Shown piece after piece: positions 24,959-32,981 of a stretch of 64,000 nt of DNA. Numbering within the stretch: the first letter of the stretch is position 1; every line of letters starts with the position of its first letter. Location of the stretch: NCBI RefSeq assembly GCF_000147695.2, contig NC_015958.1, forward strand, positions 1,032,501 to 1,096,500, given 5' to 3'. This DNA comes from Thermoanaerobacter wiegelii Rt8.B1 (lineage in GTDB: Bacteria; Bacillota; Thermoanaerobacteria; Thermoanaerobacterales; Thermoanaerobacteraceae). The notes under the pieces are model-generated. The model saw only the letters and a program-made list of their open reading frames with translations, had not been told where the DNA came from and ran no database searches. Position numbers and translations under genes: made by a program.

Positions 24959-26236
24959 TTAAGCCGATTGCATTAAAGCAACAAGAGACTTAAACTCATC
25001 AAATTTACCCAGTTTAATAGCTACAATAGCGACAGTAAGCAAAGTAATATGGCCAAAAGTATTAAGGTTGCTGACAGAATTAATATTTCTAACATAAGCC
25101 TTTTCAAAATCTAGAGCTTTAAATCGAGAATTATATCTTTCTGATTCTACTCTTAGTCTATAGACAGCCTTAAAATATAGGGAGTCTCTATTAATAGAAG
25201 ACCTATAATCAGAAGATATAATAGCATACTTAGTACAGCCTCTATGCTTTTTGCCATTAAAATATTTAGGATGCTTTATAGGGCAGGCAGAGTCATCTTT
25301 AGAATTACAGAACTTGCAAACAAATTTTTGCTTAATAAAACCATCAAAATACTGCTTGCCGTCTTTGAGCATTTTAATACCTGCTTCACAAACCATATAA
25401 CCATCATCAGTCAGTGGGGGACTTTTAGAATTACGCTTGTTAAGAGGAATAAAACAATGACCATGGAGAGTATCTCTAACAAAATTATAAACTCTCTTAA
25501 CATCATACCCCTTATCGGCAATAAAATTAACATACTTAAGGTTAAACCACTTATTAGTCTTTTCAAGTAAAGACAAAGCAACTTCAAAATCGGGGACATC
25601 AGCGGGAGTAGTAGTTTCAGCGATAGGCAATCCAGAGATAGCATCAACAATAATATGATTTTTATAGCCCCAATAAAACTTATAACGTTTATTAGAAGAA
25701 TCATTAGAAGCAGAATAAACGCCTAATTTACAATCCTTATCAGACTTAGGCTGATTATCTTTAGAGAATTTATTTTTAGAAAAAGACTTAGGGTTATTTA
25801 ACTTAGTGTTAGCTTTAATAGGGGTAGAGTCCATGGAAATAAACTCACCAGAGATAATGCCCATATTTTTGAGGATATTGACTTGATTTTGAAAGATAGA
25901 GGTCAAATAATCATGAGAGAACTCATTAATAAAACGGCGGAAAGTCCAATAAGAAGGAAGAGGTTTAAGGATGTTAAAGCCACAAAGATGAGCAATGATA
26001 AGATTATTGCGGAGATAATCTAAAAGGTCAGAAATTGTACCGAATCTTTCAGCTTTCATAACAATAAAAGCTCTAAACATTGCATGATGAGAATAACCCT
26101 TACGGCCAGGACTAGAGAAAGGGAATTCAGGTATTGAAGACAAGTCTAGATTTTTAAACATAGAAGAATAGAAATCAATTTTAGACAGAGAAGTAAAGAG
26201 TTCAGGTATATTTAAAAGTAATTGAAGCTGGTACAT
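24959..26236 (-). CDS. DDE transposase of the IS4/IS5 superfamily, copy 1
   Basis: The 425-residue protein begins with a DUF772-like domain (GYSHHAMFRAFIVMKAERFG) and continues into a DDE_Tnp_1 catalytic core. Candidate acidic residues are EFISMDSTPIKAN (first D), NFIADKGYD (second D) and the late RVESERYNSRF (E). A cysteine cluster (CKFCNSKDDSACP) lies near residue 320. The protein is intact. The exact IS family cannot be fixed by eye; IS1182- or IS4-like are possible, and the 8-bp duplication should help. Its ribosome site AAGGAGGGGG lies inside an inverted repeat. Confidence 0.88.
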   Translation of the reverse strand: MYQLQLLLNIPELFTSLSKIDFYSSMFKNLDLSSIPEFPFSSPGRKGYSHHAMFRAFIVMKAERFGTISDLLDYLRNNLIIAHLCGFNILKPLPSYWTFRRFINEFSHDYLTSIFQNQVNILKNMGIISGEFISMDSTPIKANTKLNNPKSFSKNKFSKDNQPKSDKDCKLGVYSASNDSSNKRYKFYWGYKNHIIVDAISGLPIAETTTPADVPDFEVALSLLEKTNKWFNLKYVNFIADKGYDVKRVYNFVRDTLHGHCFIPLNKRNSKSPPLTDDGYMVCEAGIKMLKDGKQYFDGFIKQKFVCKFCNSKDDSACPIKHPKYFNGKKHRGCTKYAIISSDYRSSINRDSLYFKAVYRLRVESERYNSRFKALDFEKAYVRNINSVSNLNTFGHITLLTVAIVAIKLGKFDEFKSLVALMQSA

Positions 26237-26315
26237 GTAGGATTTCCCCCTCCTTAAAAAATATTTTCATGCGGTATATATAATAATTCGACAAATGGGA
26301 GGGGAAATCCTACAT
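26235..26315 (-). promoter_or_regulatory. Inverted repeat enclosing the transposase ribosome site and start, copy 1
   Basis: ATGTAGGATTTCCCC (26235-26249) pairs with GGGGAAATCCTACAT (26301-26315), 15 bp perfect plus further partial pairing. In a minus-strand transcript entering from outside the IS, the arm would mask GGGG of the ribosome site and the AUG. The loop holds an AT-rich TATTATATATA that could be an internal -10. Confidence 0.7.
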
Positions 26316-26428
26316 AAAAGATAAAAAATTCAAGAGTGATAGAAAAAAAGCATGTCTGTGGAATGGCTTAAATGAAGGCTTTTGAATTTTGCACAAGTCT
26401 ATAGGAAAGAGAAATTGAGGTGATGAGA

Positions 26429-27154
26429 ATGATTGATACATTTCTATTTGACTTGGACGGTACCTTACTTCCTGTTGATACGGACAAGATGTTGGATGAG
26501 TATTTTTTAAGTCTCACAAAAAAGCTTTCTTCTCTATTTGACCCCCATTTTTTATTTAAAAGTCTTTATAGTGCCAGTATGGACATGATAAATAATTTAG
26601 ATCCAAACAAAACTAATGAAGAAGCATTTTTTGATTCTTTTTTAAAAAAAGTCAACTATCCAAAAGAGGAATTGGATGTACTTTTTGAAGACTTTTATTT
26701 AAATGATTACAAAGAGTTAGGAAAAAATATTAAGGCCAATGAATACGTCAAGAAATCCTTAGAAATTTTGAAAGAAAAAGGCTATACACTTGTTTTAGCA
26801 ACCAATCCTGTATTTCCAAGAATTGCAATTTTAGAGAGGCTTAGATGGGCAGGCCTTAATGAAAGCTATTTTGATTTTATAACTACTTATGAAAATATGC
26901 ATTTTTGTAAGCCCCATATACAATACTATGAAGAGATATTAAAAGTTATAAATAAAAAGCCGGAAAATTGTTATATGGTGGGAAATGATGTGGAAGAGGA
27001 CTTGATAGCTTTTAAGTTGGGTATGAAGACTTTTTTGATTGAGGACTATATGATAAATAGAAATTCAAAAGATATAGTAGCGACACAAAAGGGTAGTTAC
27101 AAAGATTTATATGAATTTGTCTGTAGCTTTAAGGAGGGAGGCAAAAATTTATGA
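26429..27154 (+). CDS. HAD-superfamily hydrolase
   Basis: A 241-residue haloacid dehalogenase-like phosphatase. Motif I is FLFDLDGTLLPVD (nucleophile and general acid aspartates), motif II is LATNP, the lysine of motif III is in CKPHIQYY, and motif IV is VGNDVEEDL. A helical cap lies between motifs I and II. The substrate is unknown. ATG 26429 follows GAGGTGATGAGA; ATG 26423 and GTG 26420 lie inside the site. Its stop overlaps the MBL start (ATGA). The IS copy 1 lies 28 bp upstream. Confidence 0.88.
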   Translation: MIDTFLFDLDGTLLPVDTDKMLDEYFLSLTKKLSSLFDPHFLFKSLYSASMDMINNLDPNKTNEEAFFDSFLKKVNYPKEELDVLFEDFYLNDYKELGKNIKANEYVKKSLEILKEKGYTLVLATNPVFPRIAILERLRWAGLNESYFDFITTYENMHFCKPHIQYYEEILKVINKKPENCYMVGNDVEEDLIAFKLGMKTFLIEDYMINRNSKDIVATQKGSYKDLYEFVCSFKEGGKNL

Positions 27155-27873
27155 AAGTCACAGTGTTAGGGTGTCATGGACCTTTCCCTGGGCCTTATGG
27201 GGCTACTTCCGGATATTTAGTAGAAGAGGAAAATACTCATATTTTACTGGACTGTGGCAGTGGAGTAATAAGCAGATACCAAAGGTATTACGAGTTAAAT
27301 AAATTAAAATACATAATTTTGTCTCATTTGCACTCTGATCATGTGGCAGACATGATGGTTTTAAGATATGCTCTTGATGTTATGGAGTCAAGAGGCATGA
27401 TAACTGAACCTGTGAATGTATATTGTCCACAAACACCAGAAAATGTTTTTGAAGATTTTAAATTTAAAGATGTTTTTAATTTACACATTATAAATGAAGA
27501 GGCTACTTTAAATTTAGAAGGAATAGAGATTTCTTTTAAAAAGATGACGCATCCTGTAGAGACTTATGCTGTGAAGATGAAAAAGGGAGAAAAAATCTTT
27601 GTATATAGTGGTGATACTACCTATAATGAAGATTTAATATCTTTTGCAAATAAAGCTGATTTATTCCTATGTGATGGAAATTTCTTGACAGGAATGCAAG
27701 GACCACACTTAACTGCTGCGGAAGCTGCTGAAATTGCTAAGAAAGCCGAGTGCAAAAGATTAGTTTTGACTCATTTGTCACCGCTTATTTCTATCAAGGA
27801 TTATTATGATGAAGCAATTAAAGTCTTTGGAAATACAGAAATTGCAAGAGATTTTGAAGTTTATGTGATATAA
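27151..27873 (+). CDS. MBL-fold metallo-hydrolase (RNase Z-like)
   Basis: The 240-residue protein has the metal motif SHLHSDHVADM (HxHxDH), a further histidine in MTHPVETY, the bridging aspartate in YSGDTTYNE and a last histidine in LTHLSP. This is the RNase Z/phosphodiesterase-like group of the metallo-beta-lactamase fold. The exact substrate (tRNA 3' trailer, cyclic nucleotide or other) is not evident, and the long flexible arm of RNase Z is not seen. It overlaps the HAD gene by 4 bp and is 1 bp from comEC. Confidence 0.88.
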   Translation: MKVTVLGCHGPFPGPYGATSGYLVEEENTHILLDCGSGVISRYQRYYELNKLKYIILSHLHSDHVADMMVLRYALDVMESRGMITEPVNVYCPQTPENVFEDFKFKDVFNLHIINEEATLNLEGIEISFKKMTHPVETYAVKMKKGEKIFVYSGDTTYNEDLISFANKADLFLCDGNFLTGMQGPHLTAAEAAEIAKKAECKRLVLTHLSPLISIKDYYDEAIKVFGNTEIARDFEVYVI

Positions 27874-27874
27874 A

Positions 27875-30148
27875 ATGGAATTTCCATTTTTATATCTTAC
27901 TGTAGCTCTTTCTTTAGGAATAATAATTGGAAGATATGTTTTTCATCCTTTTGCTTTTTTGCTTTTATTAGCAATTTCAGCGGCTATTTCTTTGTGGCGG
28001 TATTTGAAAAATAAAAATGTCAGTTTACTTCTTTTAATTTCTTTTATTTTTGTAGGTGCAATTTTAAGTGGCAATGCTTTTAATTCTCCCAATCCTTATC
28101 TAAAGTTTGAAGATAAATTTATAACTATAAATGGCAAGGTGTACGAGGTAAAAGAATATGAGGGATATGCTAAATACATAGTTAAACCGCCTAAATTACC
28201 TAAAGTATTGGTTACTCAATATAGGGGCAAATATCCTTCAGAGGGAGATATTGTAAGTATAAGAGGGATAATTTCAATTCCCCAAAAAGCTACAAATCCA
28301 GGAGGCTTTGACTACAAGCTCTTTTTAAAGAAAAAAGGAATTTATGCAGTCATGAGAGTGCAGGGGTATGCCGTTGACATTGTGGGCAAAGGCAATTTAA
28401 ATTTTATTGAGAAGGTTATATATGCTGCAAAGCAAAAAACAGAAGTTAATTATATAAATTCAATGCCCGAAAGAGATGCTAAGTTTGTTATATCGATTTT
28501 TTTAGGAGATAAACTTGTTGACGATGAGACTTTGGGACAATTTAGGACAGCAGGTATTTCACATATTATTTCCGTATCAGGAATGCACGTAGCAATTATA
28601 ACAGGTTTTATACTTTATATGTTAAGTCTTTTTAACATTAGAAGGTACAAAGTTCCTATCATTATAATTGTATTGACCTTCTATGCAATTTTAACAGGAG
28701 CAAATCCGCCAGTTATAAGGGCAGCTCTTATGGCTTCTATCGCTTTAATTGGCACTACTTATGGCAAAAAACATAATTCTATAAATTCTTTGTCTTTTGC
28801 GGCTTTTGTGATATTAATATTTAACCCTTTGATGCTGTGGGATGTAGGTTTTCAACTTTCATTTGTTGCCACTTTAGCCATTTTGTATTTCTATAAGCCG
28901 ATACGAGAAAAACTATCAATGCTAAATCCCAAAATACAAGATTTAGTCGCTTTAACTCTTTCTGCTCAAATTGGCACAATCCCCTTTACCATGTATTATT
29001 ATCATTATATATCCATAATTTCGCTTTTGTCCAACATTGTAATAGTGCCATTGGCGAATATAGCAGTTGTTTTGGGATTTTTATCGGCTATGATAGGGCT
29101 GATTTTTCCTCCCTTGTCCTATTTTATAAATTATATAAATATACCTGTAGTAGAAGCTATTTTGTACATAACGAAATTGTTCAATAGCTTTCCTTATGCC
29201 AGTATAAATACTATTGTTCCGCCTTTGTATGTGATTGTTTTGTATTATGGAATTTTAACAGTCCTACTTAGCAGTTTTGATAAAAAAACTAAAAAGATTT
29301 CTATTGCAATCGCCTTGACTTTTGTTATAGCAATTTTCTTTTATAATTATCTATTGCCTAAAGATTTAGAAGTGACTTTCCTGGATGTAGGACAAGGGGA
29401 CAGCACGTTTGTCAGGACACCCCACGGCAAAACTTTTTTAATAGATGGAGGAGGCAAACCTTTATTTGCGACTTCTTCTTTTGATGTGGGAGAAGATCTA
29501 GTACTTCCATTTTTGTATTACAAAGGTGTTATGAAGCTTGATGGAGTATTTATATCTCATACAGATATTGACCATATCGGTGGAATAATTACTGTTTTGC
29601 AGCAGATAAAGGTAGATAAAGTTTTTATTGGAGTCCAAAAAGTTACTGATGAGAATTTTAAAAAGATGATTAAGGTTGCAAAAGAGAAAAACATCCCTGT
29701 TATTTTTCTGAAAAAAGGAGATAAGGTTGAAATAGATAATATTGAAATATACGTTTTACACCCTGACCCTCAAAATTTAATAGAGGAAAATCCTATAAAT
29801 AACAATGCACTTGTTTTTAAGATGAAGTACAAGAAGATGGAATTTTTATTTACAGGTGATATAGAAAAGCCTGCAGAAGAGGTTTTGAAAAATTTAGACA
29901 TAAAGACTGATATTTTGAAGGTGGCTCACCACGGGTCAAATACTTCTTCTACACAAGAATTCATTGAAAAAGCCAATCCGAAAGTATGTATTGTCCAAGT
30001 AGGTAAAAACAGTTATGGACTACCTGATGAGAGAGTGCTAAAATATCTTCAAGAGAAGGCGAAGGTATATAGGACGGATAAAAATGGAGCAATTATCGTA
30101 AAAACAAATGGAGAAAAGGCTTATATAACTACTTTTCTCAAGGAGTGA
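27875..30148 (+). CDS. comEC: DNA-uptake channel ComEC/Rec2
   Basis: ComEC is the membrane channel for incoming single-stranded DNA in natural transformation. The 757-residue protein has an N-terminal helical pair and OB-like domain (ITINGKVYEVKEYEG), a Competence domain of many helices with ISVSGMHVAIITGF, and a C-terminal metallo-beta-lactamase domain: FLDVGQGDSTFVRT, ISHTDIDHIGG and KVAHHGSNTSS. All parts are present and intact. It shares a unit with HAD, MBL and holA; comEA lies 11 kb upstream. Confidence 0.96.
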   Translation: MEFPFLYLTVALSLGIIIGRYVFHPFAFLLLLAISAAISLWRYLKNKNVSLLLLISFIFVGAILSGNAFNSPNPYLKFEDKFITINGKVYEVKEYEGYAKYIVKPPKLPKVLVTQYRGKYPSEGDIVSIRGIISIPQKATNPGGFDYKLFLKKKGIYAVMRVQGYAVDIVGKGNLNFIEKVIYAAKQKTEVNYINSMPERDAKFVISIFLGDKLVDDETLGQFRTAGISHIISVSGMHVAIITGFILYMLSLFNIRRYKVPIIIIVLTFYAILTGANPPVIRAALMASIALIGTTYGKKHNSINSLSFAAFVILIFNPLMLWDVGFQLSFVATLAILYFYKPIREKLSMLNPKIQDLVALTLSAQIGTIPFTMYYYHYISIISLLSNIVIVPLANIAVVLGFLSAMIGLIFPPLSYFINYINIPVVEAILYITKLFNSFPYASINTIVPPLYVIVLYYGILTVLLSSFDKKTKKISIAIALTFVIAIFFYNYLLPKDLEVTFLDVGQGDSTFVRTPHGKTFLIDGGGKPLFATSSFDVGEDLVLPFLYYKGVMKLDGVFISHTDIDHIGGIITVLQQIKVDKVFIGVQKVTDENFKKMIKVAKEKNIPVIFLKKGDKVEIDNIEIYVLHPDPQNLIEENPINNNALVFKMKYKKMEFLFTGDIEKPAEEVLKNLDIKTDILKVAHHGSNTSSTQEFIEKANPKVCIVQVGKNSYGLPDERVLKYLQEKAKVYRTDKNGAIIVKTNGEKAYITTFLKE

Positions 30149-30152
30149 AATA

Positions 30153-31169
30153 ATGAATTATAAAGAGTTAGTGGAGAGTTTAAAAAAAGATAAGATTGAC
30201 AATGTATATCTTTTTTATGGAGAAGAGAGGTTTTTATTGTTAGATGCTTTAAAAAGGATAAAAGCAAAAATATTAATGCCTGAGACTATGGATATGAACT
30301 ATGTGGTTATTGAAAAAGATAGTCCAGAAGAATGTATGGAAGCTATTATCGAAAATTGTGAGACATTACCTTTATTTTCTGATTACAAATTAGTAGTAGT
30401 AAAAAATGAAGAGGAACAGCTTTCTAAGCTAGGGGATAAAGAGTTAAAAAGACTTACGAACTATCTAGAAGAAAAAGTTACTTCTCCTCAAAGCAGCATT
30501 GTATTAGTAATTATAGGAGGAGAAAAAATAGATTTAAGGAAAAAGCTTTATAAGTTTATTGAAAAAATAGGTAAAATAGTTTATTTTCAAAGACTTTCTT
30601 TTGAAGAGGCAGTAAATTACGCCGGCTATTTTTTAAAAAAGAGTGGCAAAAAAGTAAAAAAATCTGATGTGGAATATATTGTGAAGAGCGTTGGAACGGA
30701 TTTATACGCAATTGTAAATGAAATACATAAATTAGTTTCCTATTCTGACAGTGAAGAAATAGAAATGGAAAAGATGAAAGAGGTTCTTACTATAAACCTG
30801 CAACAAAACATTTTTAATCTTGTCAATGCTATAGGAATGAAAAAAGAAAAAGAGGCTTATAAAGTTTTACACACCCTTTTAGAAAAAGGAGAAGTACCCC
30901 TTATTATATTGTCGATGATTGTAAGACAAATGAGGTTGATTACTAAGATAAAAAGCTTTGAAGGTAAATTTGGCGATAAAAAGACTATTGCATCTTCTTT
31001 AGGAGTACCATACTTTGCAGTAGAAGAGTTAATGAGACAGAGTAGACTTTTTAAAAAAGAAGAGTTGGAAAGAGCTTATAACGAGTGTTTGAAATGTGAT
31101 ATTGCATTGAAATCAGGAGCAGATAGTAGTTTGGCATTGGAGGGGCTTGTAAAAAAATTGTGCAAATGA
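30153..31169 (+). CDS. holA: DNA polymerase III subunit delta
   Basis: Delta opens the sliding clamp in the clamp loader. The 338-residue protein has the expected NVYLFYGEERFL start, the non-functional AAA+ fold (VLVIIGGEKIDLRKKL), and the C-terminal helical domain. HolA downstream of comEC is the usual Firmicute order, followed by convergent rpsT. Start ATG 30153 after AAGGAGTG. This essential gene seems to depend on transcription that now has to start after, or within, IS copy 1. Confidence 0.93.
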   Translation: MNYKELVESLKKDKIDNVYLFYGEERFLLLDALKRIKAKILMPETMDMNYVVIEKDSPEECMEAIIENCETLPLFSDYKLVVVKNEEEQLSKLGDKELKRLTNYLEEKVTSPQSSIVLVIIGGEKIDLRKKLYKFIEKIGKIVYFQRLSFEEAVNYAGYFLKKSGKKVKKSDVEYIVKSVGTDLYAIVNEIHKLVSYSDSEEIEMEKMKEVLTINLQQNIFNLVNAIGMKKEKEAYKVLHTLLEKGEVPLIILSMIVRQMRLITKIKSFEGKFGDKKTIASSLGVPYFAVEELMRQSRLFKKEELERAYNECLKCDIALKSGADSSLALEGLVKKLCK

Positions 31170-31170
31170 T

Positions 31171-31200
31171 AAAAAGCGTACTTTTAAGGTACGCTTTATT
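31171..31200. terminator. Bidirectional terminator between holA and rpsT
   Basis: AAAAAGCGTACTTT and AAGGTACGCTTTATT form a stem (AAAGCGTACC-type, near-perfect) between converging genes. Confidence 0.8.
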
Positions 31201-31480
31201 CATTACTTGCTGCTGATTTTAAAAGATTGTTAAATTTTGCATAAAGTCTGGACTTTTTTCTTGCCACTGTGTTTTTGTGGAGAACTCCTTTTGTGGCAGC
31301 TTTGTCCAATTCTTTGACAGCAAGTCTTAATTTTTCTTTTATTGTTTCTATATCTCCTGTAGCTAAACTTTCGTTAAACTTTTTAATAAATGTTTTAACT
31401 CTTGATTTTATCATTTTATTGCGTAAAGTCCTTTTTGCGATAACAGAAATCCTCTTCTTTGCAGATTTTGTGTTTGCCAA
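31196..31480 (-). CDS. rpsT: 30S ribosomal protein S20
   Basis: S20 binds 16S rRNA early in assembly. The 94-residue sequence begins ANTKSAKKRISVIAKRTLRN and ends with HKNTVARKKSRLYAKFN, typical of bS20. The start is TTG 31480, eight bases after AGGAGGTG; longer in-frame sequence (from 31516) is not needed. Use of TTG for a ribosomal protein is unusual and may limit expression. Own promoter, converges with holA. Confidence 0.96.
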   Translation of the reverse strand: MANTKSAKKRISVIAKRTLRNKMIKSRVKTFIKKFNESLATGDIETIKEKLRLAVKELDKAATKGVLHKNTVARKKSRLYAKFNNLLKSAASNE

Positions 31481-31506
31481 AAGCTTCACCTCCTCAATCG
31501 AATTTA

Positions 31507-31535
31507 ATTTTACCACGAAAGAAATAGTTTTTCAA
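31507..31535 (-). promoter_or_regulatory. Promoter of rpsT
   Basis: On the minus strand TTGAAA (31535-31530), 17 bp, TAAAAT (31512-31507), 27 bp before the TTG start. Confidence 0.75.
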
Positions 31536-31613
31536 GGATTAATACACTTTTTACTTTACCACAGAGGTATAAAATTTGTCAATTTGTTCATCATAATTAA
31601 AGGAGGTGATTTA

Positions 31614-31940
31614 ATGTTACAAACAGTTATTCGCTTTATTGTGTCAGCTATTGTGCTGTTAGTGGTAGGATATTTTGTTCCAGGGTTTAGCGTCGCAGGA
31701 TTTTGGGGAGCTCTTATTTCAGCGGTGGTAATAGCTTTGTTAGGCTATATTGTAGAATTAATATTAGGGAAAGATATTTCACCAAGAAGCCGTGGCTTTG
31801 TAGGATTTATTGTTGCGGCGGTAGTGATATACGTTTCTCAGTTTATTGTTCCTACCATTCACGCAACAATAGTTGGTTCGTTGATTGCTGCTTTTGTGAT
31901 AGGATTGGTTGACGCCTTTGTACCGACAGAGTTGAGGTGA
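31614..31940 (+). CDS. YvlD-type phage-holin-family (superfamily IV) membrane protein
   Basis: A 108-residue protein with four hydrophobic helices. The sequence LVVGYFVPGFSVAGFWGALI followed by AVVIALLGYIVELI is typical of the YvlD/Mycobacterial four-TM family (PF04020), named after phage holins though most members are chromosomal and of unknown role. Start ATG 31614 after AAAGGAGGTGAT. It lies 5 bp before gpr and may be part of the same sporulation unit. Confidence 0.85.
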   Translation: MLQTVIRFIVSAIVLLVVGYFVPGFSVAGFWGALISAVVIALLGYIVELILGKDISPRSRGFVGFIVAAVVIYVSQFIVPTIHATIVGSLIAAFVIGLVDAFVPTELR

Positions 31941-31945
31941 TGTAG

Positions 31946-32911
31946 ATGTACAGTATAAGAACAGACCTTGCAGTAGAAGCGAGAGAATTATACAAAGGAA
32001 GAGAGATTCCAGGGGTGAGTGTGGAGGAAAAACACTTAGAGGGTATAAAAGTGACAAAGGTCAAAATTTTAAATGAAGAAGGAGAAAAAGCAATGGGGAA
32101 GCCAGTGGGGGACTATATAACTATTGAAGCCCCCGGCCTCATTGAAAGGGACTTGGATTTAGAGGAAGAAGTTGCGAAAGTTTTAGCAGATATAATTAAA
32201 GAAATAGCTAATTTGACGGAAAATACACAAGTTTTAGTAGTAGGGTTAGGTAATTGGAATGTCACCCCTGATGCTTTAGGGCCACGGGTGGTGTCTAACA
32301 TTGTGGTGACAAGGCATTTAAAGGAATATGCACCTCAACAGTTTGGTGATGAAATTCGGTCTGTCAGCGCAATTTCTCCCGGAGTTTTAGGCATAACCGG
32401 GATAGAAACAGCTGAAATTTTAAAAGGCGTAGTTGACAGAATAAAACCTGACTTAATAATTACAATTGACGCTTTGGCTTCGAGAAGATTAGAGAGGTTG
32501 TCTACTACTATTCAAATTTCAAATACAGGTATAAGTCCAGGGTCTGGAATAGGTAATAGAAGGCTTTCCATTACTGAGCAAAGCTTAGGGATACCTGTAA
32601 TAGCCATAGGAGTTCCTACAGTAGTAGATGCGGTCACAATTGCTAACGACACCATCGAATATTTAACAGAAGAGTTACTAAAACAGACCAAAGAAGAAAG
32701 CCCTTTTTATGAAGTACTTAAGAATATGAGTCAACAAGAGAAATACAGTCTCATTCAAGAAGTTTTAACACCTTATGTACATAATCTTGTAGTCACTCCT
32801 AAAGAAATAGATTTATTGGTAAAAAATATATCTTCAATTATTTCCAGAGGGATAAATCTTGCACTACAACCTGGGCTTACGGAAAAGGAAATGAATCAAT
32901 TGCTTCATTAA
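31946..32911 (+). CDS. gpr: Spore germination protease GPR
   Basis: GPR degrades small acid-soluble spore proteins at germination. The 321-residue protein starts MYSIRTDLAVEARELY, the typical propeptide region removed by self-cleavage in the spore. The conserved body includes VVGLGNWNVTPDALGPRVV, ISPGVLGITGIETAEI and IDALASRRLERL; the family has an unusual aspartic-type active site. Start ATG 31946 after GAGGTGATGTAG. Adjacent spoIIP is the normal order. Confidence 0.97.
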   Translation: MYSIRTDLAVEARELYKGREIPGVSVEEKHLEGIKVTKVKILNEEGEKAMGKPVGDYITIEAPGLIERDLDLEEEVAKVLADIIKEIANLTENTQVLVVGLGNWNVTPDALGPRVVSNIVVTRHLKEYAPQQFGDEIRSVSAISPGVLGITGIETAEILKGVVDRIKPDLIITIDALASRRLERLSTTIQISNTGISPGSGIGNRRLSITEQSLGIPVIAIGVPTVVDAVTIANDTIEYLTEELLKQTKEESPFYEVLKNMSQQEKYSLIQEVLTPYVHNLVVTPKEIDLLVKNISSIISRGINLALQPGLTEKEMNQLLH

Positions 32912-32917
32912 ACATAA

Positions 32918-32981
32918 AGTACTAAAGCACCTCTTGATGGAATATTTATAAAATATAAAAACCAAAGAGAGGTGCTTCTTT
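32918..32981 (+). promoter_or_regulatory. Hairpin between gpr and spoIIP containing the spoIIP ribosome site
   Basis: AAGCACCTCTT (about 32924-32934) pairs with GAGAGGTGCTT (about 32968-32978) around an AT-rich loop. The 3' arm contains AGAGGTG, the spoIIP ribosome site, and is followed by CTTTTT-like sequence. It can act as a terminator for gpr and as a block on spoIIP translation in read-through RNA. Confidence 0.7.

Larger units (their letters stand above)
24747..26409 (-). mobile_element. 1647-bp DDE insertion sequence, copy 1, with 8-bp target duplication
   Basis: The element runs 24755-26401 between TAGGAAAG at 24747-24754 and 26402-26409. Terminal inverted repeats are 17 bp with 14 matches: TAGGGATGTGCAAAATT on the left and, inverted, TAGACTTGTGCAAAATT on the right. 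It carries one transposase gene and about 200 bp of non-coding sequence on the left. It was inserted in the untranslated region before the HAD-MBL-comEC-holA genes. Copy 2 is at 56820-58466. Confidence 0.92.

Noticed and set aside
24755-26403. TA target duplication for the IS
   Set aside because: Both copies have 8-bp duplications outside TA, so TA belongs to the element ends.
26377-26405. Outward promoter at the right end of IS copy 1
   Set aside because: A TATAGG lies at the junction, but no -35 at 16-18 bp; too weak to annotate.
27111-27302. Open frame of 63 codons overlapping the MBL gene start
   Set aside because: It overlaps HAD and MBL coding sequence in another frame, has no ribosome site and no family features.
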